A stretch of 64,000 nucleotides of DNA from UBA2040 sp041751955 (GTDB taxonomy: Bacteria > Bacteroidota > Bacteroidia > Flavobacteriales_D > Crocinitomicaceae), in assembly GCA_041751955.1 (NCBI GenBank), contig JBGSIB010000065.1, positions 62,001-126,000 on the forward strand. Reading direction: 5' to 3'. Below the pieces are notes generated by a model. The model did no database searches and was not told the DNA's origin. It worked only from the letters and a program-made list of their open reading frames with translations. Both the position numbers and the translations under genes were made by a program. This document shows positions 33,481 to 42,963 of this stretch, piece by piece (position 1 is the first letter of the stretch; every line of letters starts with the position of its first letter).

Positions 33481-35191
33481 TTAATATTTTTTGGATGGTT
33501 TCCAAATTTACATTTTCTCTGCCTATTCGTTTCAAAATAACTGCTGAATCGTTTAATGGATCATCGTTTATTTCTTGTTTGTAATACAAGTCTCCTTTTT
33601 GATCAATTACAATAAGGGTGCTTTTATTTCTTTTAATCCACGCCAAATCCTGAATTTTATGGAAATTGATTTCACCGAAAGTAAAGCGTGTGTTTTGTTT
33701 TTGGTCGAAAACATAGGCACCCGCAACATTAATTCTTACCCCATCTTCATTTTTACATAAAATTGGTTGGTTAAAAGGTTTTGGGTAGCTGACCGGTTTA
33801 TCACAATTGAAAACACCAAAGTTATTTGTCAGAAAATTTCCTCTTGTATTGGATAGGTTTGCGCCTGCCGCATTTACGGATTGAGCACTAGTACTTGCCA
33901 CACTTCTTTGCGCTAATTCTTGGTTTTGAGATGCAGGAACATAGCTATTGAGTTGATTCTTAATATCATTTACCTCAGTTTCGTACTTTAATTTAAGGGC
34001 TTGATCTCTTTTCAACAAAGCAATTCGCTCTTCTTCCAACTTTACAATTTGCGTTTGTTTATCCGCTTTGGCCTTTTTTAATTCTTGATCCAATTTGGCC
34101 AATGATTTTCCTTTGAGTACTGGTTTTACAGGTATGGAGAAATTTTCCTTGCTGTTTTTAAAAGTAACAACATAGTCGGTTTTGCCTTTCGATACATCCA
34201 TATCGTACCAAGTTTGGGAAGATGCGTACTCAATACGTTTTTTGAAGGCAGACATGTTCGCCTGAGTTTGATCCTTTGGTAATAGATATTCAAACTCCAC
34301 TTCTTTGTAACCAGCCAATTCAGGAAATGAACCTTGATCGAACTCAACAACTAGTTTTCGAGCACTTTGAGAAGGAATTAACGCTTCTTTTTCTTCTGCT
34401 TTCTTTAGTTCAACGATTTCTTTTTCGCAATTTTCAATTTCTGCCTTTATTTCAACAACTTGACTAATAATTTTGGAATTGTCTGGAAATTTAGTCGTGA
34501 CTTTCGCGCTTGAAACTTCTTTTATGTTACATGGATATTCTGTCCATTCACCATTTTTATCGTTCATGGCCCAAAATTTAAAACCGTCTCCGGATTTCTG
34601 CAAAGTCATATCCACTTTGATTGGTTTTTTGGGATCAATGGAAATTGCTTGACCATTTTGCTCACCACGAATTTCTATCATTCCACCCGATTCAAAAGCA
34701 GATGTTTTTTCAAAATCCATAGGTATTCCAGCTGTAAAAGCTTCTGACGGATCCGCGAATTCACGAACTTGAATGGTTACTTGACCATTTTTATCTGCAA
34801 GTAAACTGCCTTTCGGGATATCGATTATACTTCCATTTACAGTAATTACTTTCCCCCCATTTTTAGGGTCAATTGTGAATTTTTCAAAAGGAATGTCTGA
34901 ATTTTCACTCACAGACTTTATACATGGAGTGTCTTCAAGTGTTTGGTTATCTTTGTTTTGTGCTTTCGCAACTAAAGTAGAATTGTTCTCACCGGCAAAA
35001 AAGTTGTTTTGAAATGTTATGGTTAATACTAAGGCTAAACTGGCGAGGCCAACGGGGCCATAAAACCAGGGATTCTTCCACAAGGGAGGTTTCATTGCTT
35101 GATAACCTTTAATTACTTTGTCGAAGTCTTGTCTGGATTGGATAAAGGAGGAGTCCAGTGGTTTTCGATCGAGATTGAATTTTGTCTTCAT
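33458..35191 (-). CDS. Membrane partner of an ECF sigma factor with ZU5-like domain
   Basis: The 577-residue protein has an N-terminal cytoplasmic segment, one membrane segment near residues 47-65 (WFYGPVGLASLALVLTITFQ), a beta-sandwich near 95-200 that looks like a ZU5-type fold (GSIIDIPKGSLLADKNGQVT and EIRGEQNGQAISIDPKKPIK), a coiled coil near 355-410, and a C-terminal region ending near ETIQKILSE. Following the sigma gene directly suggests an anti-sigma role. The frame extends upstream to a TTG; the ATG one base after the sigma stop is chosen. Confidence 0.65.
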   Translation of the reverse strand: MKTKFNLDRKPLDSSFIQSRQDFDKVIKGYQAMKPPLWKNPWFYGPVGLASLALVLTITFQNNFFAGENNSTLVAKAQNKDNQTLEDTPCIKSVSENSDIPFEKFTIDPKNGGKVITVNGSIIDIPKGSLLADKNGQVTIQVREFADPSEAFTAGIPMDFEKTSAFESGGMIEIRGEQNGQAISIDPKKPIKVDMTLQKSGDGFKFWAMNDKNGEWTEYPCNIKEVSSAKVTTKFPDNSKIISQVVEIKAEIENCEKEIVELKKAEEKEALIPSQSARKLVVEFDQGSFPELAGYKEVEFEYLLPKDQTQANMSAFKKRIEYASSQTWYDMDVSKGKTDYVVTFKNSKENFSIPVKPVLKGKSLAKLDQELKKAKADKQTQIVKLEEERIALLKRDQALKLKYETEVNDIKNQLNSYVPASQNQELAQRSVASTSAQSVNAAGANLSNTRGNFLTNNFGVFNCDKPVSYPKPFNQPILCKNEDGVRINVAGAYVFDQKQNTRFTFGEINFHKIQDLAWIKRNKSTLIVIDQKGDLYYKQEINDDPLNDSAVILKRIGRENVNLETIQKILSENSITA

Positions 35192-35192
35192 A

Positions 35193-35765
35193 TCACTGTT
35201 TATCAATAAAATACTTTTTTAATTTCTCCAATGCTCTGAAGGATTTGACCTTCGCATTGTTTTCTGTTAAGTCTAGAATTTCCCCAATCTCTTTGTACGA
35301 TCTTTTTTCAAAGTAGCGCAACTCAATCAACTGCAGGTCTTTCTCATTTAAATTTTTGAGCACAGAGAATAATTTATCTCGGTTCTCGGTGTTTTGATCT
35401 TCGTCCATTTCCAGTACCATGTTGGAAAGATGAACGGTTTCTAAATTCACTGTTCTTAGTGCCTTTTGATCACGAAAAGCTTGGTATAGCTCACTTTTAG
35501 CAATACGGTAAAGCCACGAAGAAAGTGGTAATCCCCTGAATTCATAATTCTTGATGTTTTTCAAGGCTTTCATGAAAACTTGGGATGTAATATCGAGCGC
35601 TTGTTCACGGTCATCCATCCTTTGATAGATGTAGCGAAAAATTTGCTCATGATACTTTTGGTAGAGCGGACCGAATTTCTCCGGGTCTTTTTGCGCTCTC
35701 CTGATCCAGCCCTGCTCCTCCTCTAGCTTGGCTGAATTTTGATGATACACTGGGTTAACTGACAT
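35193..35765 (-). CDS. ECF RNA polymerase sigma factor
   Basis: The 190-residue protein has region 2 near residues 30-100 (YHEQIFRYIYQRMDDREQAL, then TSQVFMKALKNIKNYEFRGL) and region 4 near 125-180 (LNEKDLQLIELRYFEKRSYK, then TENNAKVKSFRALEKLKKYF). The ATG is preferred over an upstream in-frame TTG. It heads a module of sigma factor, membrane partner and two small secreted proteins. Confidence 0.9.
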   Translation of the reverse strand: MSVNPVYHQNSAKLEEEQGWIRRAQKDPEKFGPLYQKYHEQIFRYIYQRMDDREQALDITSQVFMKALKNIKNYEFRGLPLSSWLYRIAKSELYQAFRDQKALRTVNLETVHLSNMVLEMDEDQNTENRDKLFSVLKNLNEKDLQLIELRYFEKRSYKEIGEILDLTENNAKVKSFRALEKLKKYFIDKQ

Positions 35766-35902
35766 AGGTTTTTGGGTTTTATTCAAGCATATGTAAAGCG
35801 GTTTAGTCTTTACAGTTAATACAACGACTCAATCTCGATTCGTTACAGAATAAAACGAAAAAAATATTAATTTATTATAAAACCTACTTCAATTACAGGG
35901 TT

Positions 35903-37048
35903 TTAGACTTCGTAAGCCCGACTTTTTTCCAGTACTTCTTGGTAAATATCCTCGTACATGGGTAGTACGCGCTCCAAACTAAAATGTTTGGCTCTCGCTA
36001 ATGCATTTTTGCGAAATTGCGCCATTAACTCGGGTGACTCGAGCAAGGTGATTGCATTTTTCGCCATATCTTTTACATCTCCAACTTCTGATAAAAACCC
36101 TGTTTCTCCTTGAATATTAACTTCAGGGATACCTCCAGTGTTTGAAGAAATTACAGGTACCGATTTTGCCATGGCTTCGAGTGCCGCCAATCCGAAGCTT
36201 TCCGTTTCAGATGGTAATAAGAACAAATCGGTTAGTTCCAAAACATGAGATGTGTCGCGAACCTTACCTATCATGATAACACGGTCGCAAAGACCATATT
36301 TTCGACAAAGCATATCGATATTAGCTCTTTCTGGTCCATCACCCACAAGTAGTAAAACTGATGGTATTTTCTCATTGACACGCACAAAGGTGTGCAACAC
36401 GTCTTCTACCCTTTTCACCTTTCGGAAATTAGAAATGTGACATAGTATTGGTTCATTGGGCTTGGCATATCTTTCCCGAATAGCGGCTAAATTTTCATCC
36501 GGTGCTTTTTCCTCTACTTGAATAAAGTTGGGAACAACATGAATGGTTTTTTGGGTTTTGAAATGATCAAGTGTATCCTTTTTCAAACTTTCTGAAACTG
36601 CAGTAACGGCGTCTGATTGATTCAAGCAGAAGGTAATTACTGGTTCAAAAGAAGGATCTTTTCCAACCAAGGTAATATCCGTGCCATGCAAGGTAGTGAT
36701 GAATGGAATGTAAATACCTTCGGAAAGCAATATTTGTTTCGCCATAAAGGCCGCGGAAGCATGCGGAATAGCGTAATGAACATGCAGTAAGTCTAGTTTT
36801 TCGTATTTTACTACATCCACCATTTTACTCGCCAACTCCGTTTCATAAGGTTGATATTCGAAAAGTGGATAATCTGTTACAGCAACTTCGTGGTAAAAAA
36901 TATTTTCACGAAAACTACCCAGTCGCACGGGCTGTGAATACGTTATGAAATGGATTTCATGTCCTTTTTGAGCCAATGATTTTCCTAACTCTGTCGCTAC
37001 AACTCCTGAACCTCCAAATGTTGGGTAAAGAACAATTCCTATTTTCAT
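35903..37048 (-). CDS. bshA: BshA: N-acetyl-alpha-D-glucosaminyl L-malate synthase
   Basis: It joins UDP-GlcNAc to L-malate, the first step of bacillithiol synthesis in the cytoplasm. This 381-residue GT4 glycosyltransferase has the BshA opening MKIGIVLYPTFGGSGVVATE, LLHVHYAIPHASAAF, ILCHISNFRKVKRVEDV and the donor-binding SETESFGLAALEAMA. The match to BshA is strong; the other bacillithiol genes (bshB, bshC) are not in the window. It follows the GH3/beta-lactamase fusion gene by 30 bases, probably in the same transcript. Confidence 0.94.
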   Translation of the reverse strand: MKIGIVLYPTFGGSGVVATELGKSLAQKGHEIHFITYSQPVRLGSFRENIFYHEVAVTDYPLFEYQPYETELASKMVDVVKYEKLDLLHVHYAIPHASAAFMAKQILLSEGIYIPFITTLHGTDITLVGKDPSFEPVITFCLNQSDAVTAVSESLKKDTLDHFKTQKTIHVVPNFIQVEEKAPDENLAAIRERYAKPNEPILCHISNFRKVKRVEDVLHTFVRVNEKIPSVLLLVGDGPERANIDMLCRKYGLCDRVIMIGKVRDTSHVLELTDLFLLPSETESFGLAALEAMAKSVPVISSNTGGIPEVNIQGETGFLSEVGDVKDMAKNAITLLESPELMAQFRKNALARAKHFSLERVLPMYEDIYQEVLEKSRAYEV

Positions 37049-37078
37049 ATTTGTGTTTCTTTTAAGTGTTTTTCTAGG

Positions 37079-39841
37079 CTAATTACTTACAAGAAAATTG
37101 AAGTTTTTAGCATCTTTCACACTTTCGTATATTTTGGTTTGAATATTTGTTCGAATATTCATCTTCACTATTTTCCAATTTTCAGCGTTTGGATAAACTC
37201 GATTCGATAAAAATACAAAGTTAATCTTGTGTTGCGGATCGGCCCAAGCCAATGTTCCGGTAAATCCAGAATGACCGAAACTACTTGGAGAGGCTGATGA
37301 ACATGCCGTGGCCGCAGAACCATTCAAGTTTGGTTTGTCGAATCCTGCCCCTCTTCTATTGCGACCAGGAAATTGAACACTGGTAAATTCGTCAACGATT
37401 GCTTCTTTCAAAATTTCTTTTCCAGCGTATGTTCCTTTGTTCAAAAGCATCTGCATTAAAACGTACAGGTCATTCGCCGTTGAAAATACGCCAGCGTGAC
37501 CGCCAACTCCACCCATCATGGCTGAACCAGGATCATGAACATAACCATGAACAACTTGTTTTCTAAAAGTTCTGTCGTTTTCTGTTGGTGCTATTCTATC
37601 CAAGTTGTATTTCAAAAAAGGATTGTAGGTCATGCTTTGTAAACCCAATTGTCTGTAAATGCGTTCATCCACATAATCTTGCATCGGTTTTTGACTCTTT
37701 TTCTCAATTATCTTTTTGACAAAATAGTAACCCAAATCCGAATAAACATAGGATTTACCCTTCAAATCACACGATAAAATTCGGCTATATATCGTATCTG
37801 GATAGTCTTTACGAATCCATAAATTTTGCGCCACAGGAAGGATAAAGTCTCCCGTTTTTTTGTTGGAATAATATGCAGAACTTGGTTGACCTTTTTGAAG
37901 TGTTTTCAAATAAAAAGGTACCCACGCTGGCAAACCTGCTTGATGCGCCATCATGTCTTTCAACCAGATGTTTTTCATAGGGTTGTCTCCAACTACTTCT
38001 GGTATCAGATTGGTAAGAGAATCTTCCAAAGAAAATTTCCCTTCACCTTGCAAAGCCATTAATGATACTGTTGAAGCAGCAATTTTAGAAATAGAAGCAA
38101 TATCATAAATTGTATTGTTCAAAACGGGCTTTGTTTTTGAATAGTCATGAAATCCGTAATTCTTTTGGTAAACGACATGCCCATCAACTCCAAACATTAT
38201 TTGGCAACCAGGAAATGCTTTGGCACTAATTCCGCCTTCTGCAATATTATCTATACTTTTTAAATAACTTTCATCAATTCCAAGATAAGCAGCATTAATA
38301 TATTTCAAACGGTTCAATGATTTGATTTTAAGACCACTACCCGGTGGAAATTGAGGAGTATGGTAAAACGGTAAATTTCCTTGGAAATCAAACGCCCCGA
38401 AAACAGCTTGAATGGCTAATGATTTATCAAGAATTAAATCTTGAGGCATTATGATAATTGAACTGAATTTCGAAAAATTGGAAGTTCTTCGACGATAAAA
38501 GCTACCAGCATCGGTTAAAAGGATGTATTTATAATTGTCTTGCGAATTTGTGGCTATTCTTATCGCATCATCAATATCATTACCAAAGCCATCCAATAAG
38601 ACGATTTCTAAAGAAGTTTTGGATTTGGATTGAAATGCTTTTGAAGGTGCATAATGTTCAATTTTCTCGGAAAAAAGTGTGATGTTTTCATCCGAAGTTT
38701 TAAACAAAACTGTATCGTGTAAATTGTTGATAGGCAGTTGATTATTAGTATTCTTGACACAGGTAATTGCGGCTTGATGAGACTGGTATTCAAATGGTTT
38801 GCTATAAGTGCCAAACGACGTTGACTTATTTTTCCCGTGAAACAAATCGTATTTCATGCGAAGAATACGCATGCATCTTAATTTTAAGTTCTCTTGATTT
38901 TGATTAAAATAAGTTTCGAGAAAAACTAATAAGTTCTTTTTATTTCGAGCAGAAATACAAACCAAGTCGCTACCATCGCTTAGGCTTTTCATGGCATTTG
39001 AGATTTGTTCTTCGTCGTTCAATTGACTAAAATCCTCGCTCAATATAATCCCTTCAAAGCCCATACTGTTGCGTAAAAAGGACTGTCTTGAGGAAGATTT
39101 AAATTGCGGAATTCGTTCAGTAAAAGTACTCATGTCGTCATTCATCTGAATAATACCATGACCTTTTCTGGAATAATATCTGTTTCCCGAAAGTCCCAAG
39201 GCTAAATAATCAGCATACTCTGTTTTATTCAGCTTTTCTTCTTTGAAAAAAAAGTCATGTATCCCGATTTTAATTCCATTGTCTTCAGAAGCTTGTAATA
39301 TTTGACTCCAGTATTTTTCTGATGCTAAAGGTGACTCTTGAAAAGCAAACTCTTGATTTTCCCATTTATAGAGATTGGATTGAAAAAAAGGACTTAAAAC
39401 AATATTTGCACCACTTTTTTTGGCATTTTCCATGTCAATGGCCTGCGCATAGTATGCCAGTTTGTCGCGACCGCTTTGTCCAATGACTGCCCTGTTCACT
39501 GAATTTGAATCCAACGTCTTAGCCAATCCAATACGCAAAGGTTCTTTTTCAAAAGTTGTTGATGCGGATTTTTCAAAACTTTGGGTTCTTAAATCAAACA
39601 AAAAACCGTTTGTTTCCAATGAATCGAATACAATAGAAGTATCAGACGATTTGATCGAATGAACGCTAAGCAAGTTATACCGTTCTTGCATGGACAGTGA
39701 ATTGTAAACACTGTCGATGTTTTGTTGTGCAAGGTCCTGCGAAGAAATGAATTCTGAATCTACATCTTTTATGTTTTCTTCACCTGAAAGGTGCAACATG
39801 GAGAACAAGATGTAGGTCCAAATAATGGATCGAAACTTCAT
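37079..39841 (-). CDS. Degenerate GH3-like domain fused to a class C beta-lactamase-like serine hydrolase
   Basis: The 920-residue exported protein has a signal peptide (MKFRSIIWTYILFSMLHLSG). Residues about 90-340 resemble a GH3 beta-N-acetylglucosaminidase, but the nucleophile motif reads SEDF (Glu269 where Asp is expected), so this part is probably not catalytic. From about 520 on it is a serine hydrolase of the class C/AmpH type: SISK (Ser583, Lys586), YSDLGY as the Tyr motif, and HSGFTG near the C-terminus. The fusion suggests work on peptidoglycan fragments. The upstream TTG frame is ignored; the ATG gives the signal peptide. Confidence 0.82.
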   Translation of the reverse strand: MKFRSIIWTYILFSMLHLSGEENIKDVDSEFISSQDLAQQNIDSVYNSLSMQERYNLLSVHSIKSSDTSIVFDSLETNGFLFDLRTQSFEKSASTTFEKEPLRIGLAKTLDSNSVNRAVIGQSGRDKLAYYAQAIDMENAKKSGANIVLSPFFQSNLYKWENQEFAFQESPLASEKYWSQILQASEDNGIKIGIHDFFFKEEKLNKTEYADYLALGLSGNRYYSRKGHGIIQMNDDMSTFTERIPQFKSSSRQSFLRNSMGFEGIILSEDFSQLNDEEQISNAMKSLSDGSDLVCISARNKKNLLVFLETYFNQNQENLKLRCMRILRMKYDLFHGKNKSTSFGTYSKPFEYQSHQAAITCVKNTNNQLPINNLHDTVLFKTSDENITLFSEKIEHYAPSKAFQSKSKTSLEIVLLDGFGNDIDDAIRIATNSQDNYKYILLTDAGSFYRRRTSNFSKFSSIIIMPQDLILDKSLAIQAVFGAFDFQGNLPFYHTPQFPPGSGLKIKSLNRLKYINAAYLGIDESYLKSIDNIAEGGISAKAFPGCQIMFGVDGHVVYQKNYGFHDYSKTKPVLNNTIYDIASISKIAASTVSLMALQGEGKFSLEDSLTNLIPEVVGDNPMKNIWLKDMMAHQAGLPAWVPFYLKTLQKGQPSSAYYSNKKTGDFILPVAQNLWIRKDYPDTIYSRILSCDLKGKSYVYSDLGYYFVKKIIEKKSQKPMQDYVDERIYRQLGLQSMTYNPFLKYNLDRIAPTENDRTFRKQVVHGYVHDPGSAMMGGVGGHAGVFSTANDLYVLMQMLLNKGTYAGKEILKEAIVDEFTSVQFPGRNRRGAGFDKPNLNGSAATACSSASPSSFGHSGFTGTLAWADPQHKINFVFLSNRVYPNAENWKIVKMNIRTNIQTKIYESVKDAKNFNFLVSN

Positions 39842-39944
39842 TATGACAAAAATACTTTGGATTCGTGACAATATCTGTCCGAATTATCATAATTATTAAC
39901 AAAAACCTGTCCAAACTTGAAAGGGAATGACCAAATGTCAGAAT

Positions 39945-39976
39945 TTTGTTCAAGGAATGATTCTTGATTACCTTTG
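39945..39976 (+). promoter_or_regulatory. Promoter for the mutL operon
   Basis: TTTG (39945-39948), 20 bases, then TACCTTTG (39969-39976). A second overlapping pair, TTTG (39973-39976), 17 bases and TATTTTTG (39994-40001), could serve as an alternative start. Both lie 18-42 bases before the ATG at 40019. Confidence 0.6.
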
Positions 39977-40018
39977 TATTGAATTGATAATTATATTTTT
40001 GTTGATTAGATTTATATC

Positions 40019-40342
40019 ATGAAGTTCAAATTCCTCGCCAATAACATCCAGAATAAACGTTTTGATTATGCGCCTATGCACTATGATGAGCGAAAAGAGC
40101 GTCTGGAATTAAAGAAAAAAGAGTTTGACCGCTTAGAAAACGAAGACCTTTCAGAGCGCGACAGAGAAGATATTTTAAGACAGAATATCAAGGATTCTTG
40201 GTCTCGAGCGCAAAATGTTCAAACACAAAAATCAGTTTCGAATTATCGTATTGTATTGTTAATCATTGTTTTACTTGCCTTGGGTTATTTCGTTTTTAAC
40301 GGACTTGACGATGTGGACGAAGTTGTAAAAAAGCTATGGTAA
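40019..40342 (+). CDS. Small membrane protein upstream of mutL
   Basis: The 107-residue protein has a charged N-terminal helix (DERKERLELKKKEFDRLENE), one membrane segment near residues 77-93 (IVLLIIVLLALGYFVFNG), and a short acidic end. It resembles proteins found directly ahead of mutL in Bacteroidota, sometimes annotated as riboflavin synthase subunit beta without biochemical basis. It ends two bases before mutL. The function is unknown. Confidence 0.72.
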   Translation: MKFKFLANNIQNKRFDYAPMHYDERKERLELKKKEFDRLENEDLSERDREDILRQNIKDSWSRAQNVQTQKSVSNYRIVLLIIVLLALGYFVFNGLDDVDEVVKKLW

Positions 40343-40343
40343 T

Positions 40344-42173
40344 ATGAGTGGAGTAATCAAGTTATTGCCCGATCACGTAGCCAATCAAATTGCAGCTGGG
40401 GAAGTTATCCAAAGACCAAGTTCTGTGGTCAAAGAGTTAATGGAAAACGCCATTGACGCGGGTGCGACTAAAATTGATGTCATAATTAAGGATGCTGGAA
40501 GGACCTTGATTCAAATCATTGACAATGGAAAAGGTATGAGCATGTTTGATGCAGAAATGTGTTTTGAACGTCATGCAACCAGCAAGCTTCATTCGGCGGA
40601 TGATTTATTTAATTTACAAACCAAAGGATTCCGAGGCGAGGCACTGGCTTCTATTGCCGCTATCTCACATGTTGCTTTAAAAACATGCCAGGAAGGTGAT
40701 GAAGTGGGGTCTTTATTGGAGATAGAAGGTAGTCAGATCAAGAAAAATGAACCGACTGTTTGTGCAATTGGTTCTTCTTTCGAAATTAAAAACTTGTTTT
40801 ATAACGTTCCTGCAAGAAGAAATTTTCTTAAATCAGATGCGGTTGAGTTCAGGCATATCTTGGAAGAATTTGAACGTTTAGCACTCCCCCATTTTGATGT
40901 TGAATTGAGTTTGACACACAACGGCAATGCAGTTTTTAATTTGAGTAAGTCTAATTTACGACAAAGAATTGTTGGATTATTCGGTAAATCATACAACGAT
41001 AGACTCGTTCCTATCAACGAAAGTACTTCCATCGTTTCGGTAGAAGGTTTTGTAGGAAAGCCAGAAGCAGCTCGGAAAACACGTGGGGAGCAGTTTTTAT
41101 TCGTCAACAATCGTTTTTTCAAAGATCATTATTTCAACAATGCTATTCAAAAAGCTTTTGAAAATTTGATATTGCCGAAAACATTTGCAAGCTATTACCT
41201 CTTTTTAGAAGTGGATCCAGCGAAAATAGACGTGAATGTTCATCCTACAAAAACAGAAATTAAATTTGAAGAGGATCGTTCCATATATTCTATCATCCAC
41301 ACTTCTGTAAAAACTGGATTAGGAAAATATCATGTAATACCAAGCTTGGATTTCGAACAAGAAACAAGTTTTGAATTACCTTATGGTATTAAAAATCAGG
41401 AAATTAAACACCCTGAGATAATGGTAGATAAATCGTACAATCCTTTTAAAACTGTTTCGAAACCAGCGAGTTCAGCATCATCCTATTCATCGGGTTTTTC
41501 CCCTGCAATCAATAAATCTGCTTTCGAATCTCAAAAAGATGTACCTCACTCTTGGGAAAGTTTTTATGATATTAAAGAAGAAGATGATGAGCAAGCGAAT
41601 CATTTGGATTTGAAGGTAGATTCGTTCGAAAATGCGCAATTCATTTTTTCAGGCAATTTTATGTTGACGAATTGCCAAGAAGGTATCCTCAGTATTCAGT
41701 ATAGAAGAGCCTACGAACGAGTTGTTTATGAGGATATTATGCAATCTTTTCTATCGCAACCCGTTTTGTCTCAGGCCTTGTTATTTCCCTATGAGTTCCC
41801 TATAAAACCAAGTGAAAAAGCACTTTGGGAAGAAAATGGTAAGCTTTTGAAACAGCTTGGAATGGATTGGGAATTCGTGGAAGAAGAAATGATATTGAAA
41901 GCCGTTCCTGCGGTTCTTCAAGAGGAAAATATTCATCACTTGATTGAGTTGTTAAAGCAACAAATTACCGTTCATGAGATTGATAAAGGAGAAATTGCGC
42001 ATCGTTTTGTGATGAGTTTATCAAAAGCGGCCGCTAAGCAAAAAAACTTAATCGATTCTAACGAAGCCGCAAGAGAATTGGCCTCTTCCCTGTTCGCATT
42101 GGAACAGCACAGTCATTCTCCGTCAGGAAAAAATATCATTCATTATTTACAAGCAGACCAACTCGGCAAATAA
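40344..42173 (+). CDS. mutL: DNA mismatch repair protein MutL
   Basis: MutL couples mismatch recognition by MutS to strand removal. The 609-residue protein has the GHKL ATPase domain with ELMENAIDAGATKIDV, DNGKGM, and TKGFRGEALASIAAISHV, and a transducer domain with the motif VNVHPTKTEIKFE. The linker near residues 360-435 is poorly conserved. The C-terminal dimerisation domain lacks the endonuclease motifs: the DQHAxxE place reads IQYRRAYERVVYE and the C-terminal CPHGRP place reads SPSGKN. It is thus probably nicking-deficient. Length is normal. Confidence 0.95.
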   Translation: MSGVIKLLPDHVANQIAAGEVIQRPSSVVKELMENAIDAGATKIDVIIKDAGRTLIQIIDNGKGMSMFDAEMCFERHATSKLHSADDLFNLQTKGFRGEALASIAAISHVALKTCQEGDEVGSLLEIEGSQIKKNEPTVCAIGSSFEIKNLFYNVPARRNFLKSDAVEFRHILEEFERLALPHFDVELSLTHNGNAVFNLSKSNLRQRIVGLFGKSYNDRLVPINESTSIVSVEGFVGKPEAARKTRGEQFLFVNNRFFKDHYFNNAIQKAFENLILPKTFASYYLFLEVDPAKIDVNVHPTKTEIKFEEDRSIYSIIHTSVKTGLGKYHVIPSLDFEQETSFELPYGIKNQEIKHPEIMVDKSYNPFKTVSKPASSASSYSSGFSPAINKSAFESQKDVPHSWESFYDIKEEDDEQANHLDLKVDSFENAQFIFSGNFMLTNCQEGILSIQYRRAYERVVYEDIMQSFLSQPVLSQALLFPYEFPIKPSEKALWEENGKLLKQLGMDWEFVEEEMILKAVPAVLQEENIHHLIELLKQQITVHEIDKGEIAHRFVMSLSKAAAKQKNLIDSNEAARELASSLFALEQHSHSPSGKNIIHYLQADQLGK

Positions 42174-42183
42174 GATAAAATTT

Positions 42184-42963
42184 ATGTTCTCCTTTTTAAA
42201 CAACATACCCATCGTAACGAAAAACATTTTGCTGATAAATGTGGCGTTGTACATATTGATGATGGTTTCTTTGAGTTCAGGTGGTCCTGATCTTAGCTAT
42301 TATCTTAGCGCACACTATGTTGGGACTCCATTTTTTGAACCGTATCAGATTGTGACGCACATGTTTATGCACAGCAATCAAAGCATTTTTCATATTTTCT
42401 TCAATATGTTTATGTTGGTAATGTTTGGTTCCCATCTAGAAAGGTTATGGGGAGCTAAGCACTTTTTTATTTTCTATTTTGCCTGCGGATTTGGTGCCTT
42501 TGCCCTTGACAATATTGTTCATGGTATGGAAATTTATCAATTGAAATCAAAAATAATCGGTAGTGGGATGAATATAGCTGCCGTTGAGCAATATATTGAA
42601 ACTTGTTCAACATGTGCAAAAAGAGACCTAGTAAGTTTGGCAAAAAGTCAAGAAGGTTTAGATAGCGCCTGGTCCTACTTATTGGCCTCATTTTCCAATG
42701 GAGTTGGAGCTTCTGGTGCAGTTTTTGGACTTTTAGCTGCTTTCGGAATTTTATTTGCGAACACAGAATTGTATTTGATGTTTGTACCTGTCCCAGTAAA
42801 AGCAAAATATTTAATTGGAATTTACGTACTCTATGAGGCTTACAAAGCATTCAATCCGACCATAGGTGATTCTACAAATCATTGGGCTCACCTTGGCGGC
42901 GCAATAGTTGGTGCAATAATTGTTTTGATTCGCCGAAAGACCAATAAAACCAATTTCTATTAA
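42184..42963 (+). CDS. Rhomboid family intramembrane protease
   Basis: The 259-residue membrane protein has six or so hydrophobic segments. It contains THMFMHSNQSIFHIFFNMFM, the serine motif GASGAVFG near residue 180 and HWAHLGGAIVG with the dyad His. A 60-residue insertion (KSKIIGSGMNIAAVEQYIET region) sits before the serine helix. Both dyad residues are present. Its stop shares one base with the next rhomboid gene. The two are probably paralogues in one operon with mutL. Confidence 0.9.
   Translation: MFSFLNNIPIVTKNILLINVALYILMMVSLSSGGPDLSYYLSAHYVGTPFFEPYQIVTHMFMHSNQSIFHIFFNMFMLVMFGSHLERLWGAKHFFIFYFACGFGAFALDNIVHGMEIYQLKSKIIGSGMNIAAVEQYIETCSTCAKRDLVSLAKSQEGLDSAWSYLLASFSNGVGASGAVFGLLAAFGILFANTELYLMFVPVPVKAKYLIGIYVLYEAYKAFNPTIGDSTNHWAHLGGAIVGAIIVLIRRKTNKTNFY

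Noticed and set aside
25851..35847. Shared TGTAAC ahead of the two non-FecI ECF sigma genes (25851-25856 and 35842-35847)
   Set aside because: After choosing the likely ATG starts, the distances to the start codons differ (about 52 and 77 bases) and the sequence after the spacer does not match, so a common autoregulatory site is not supported.
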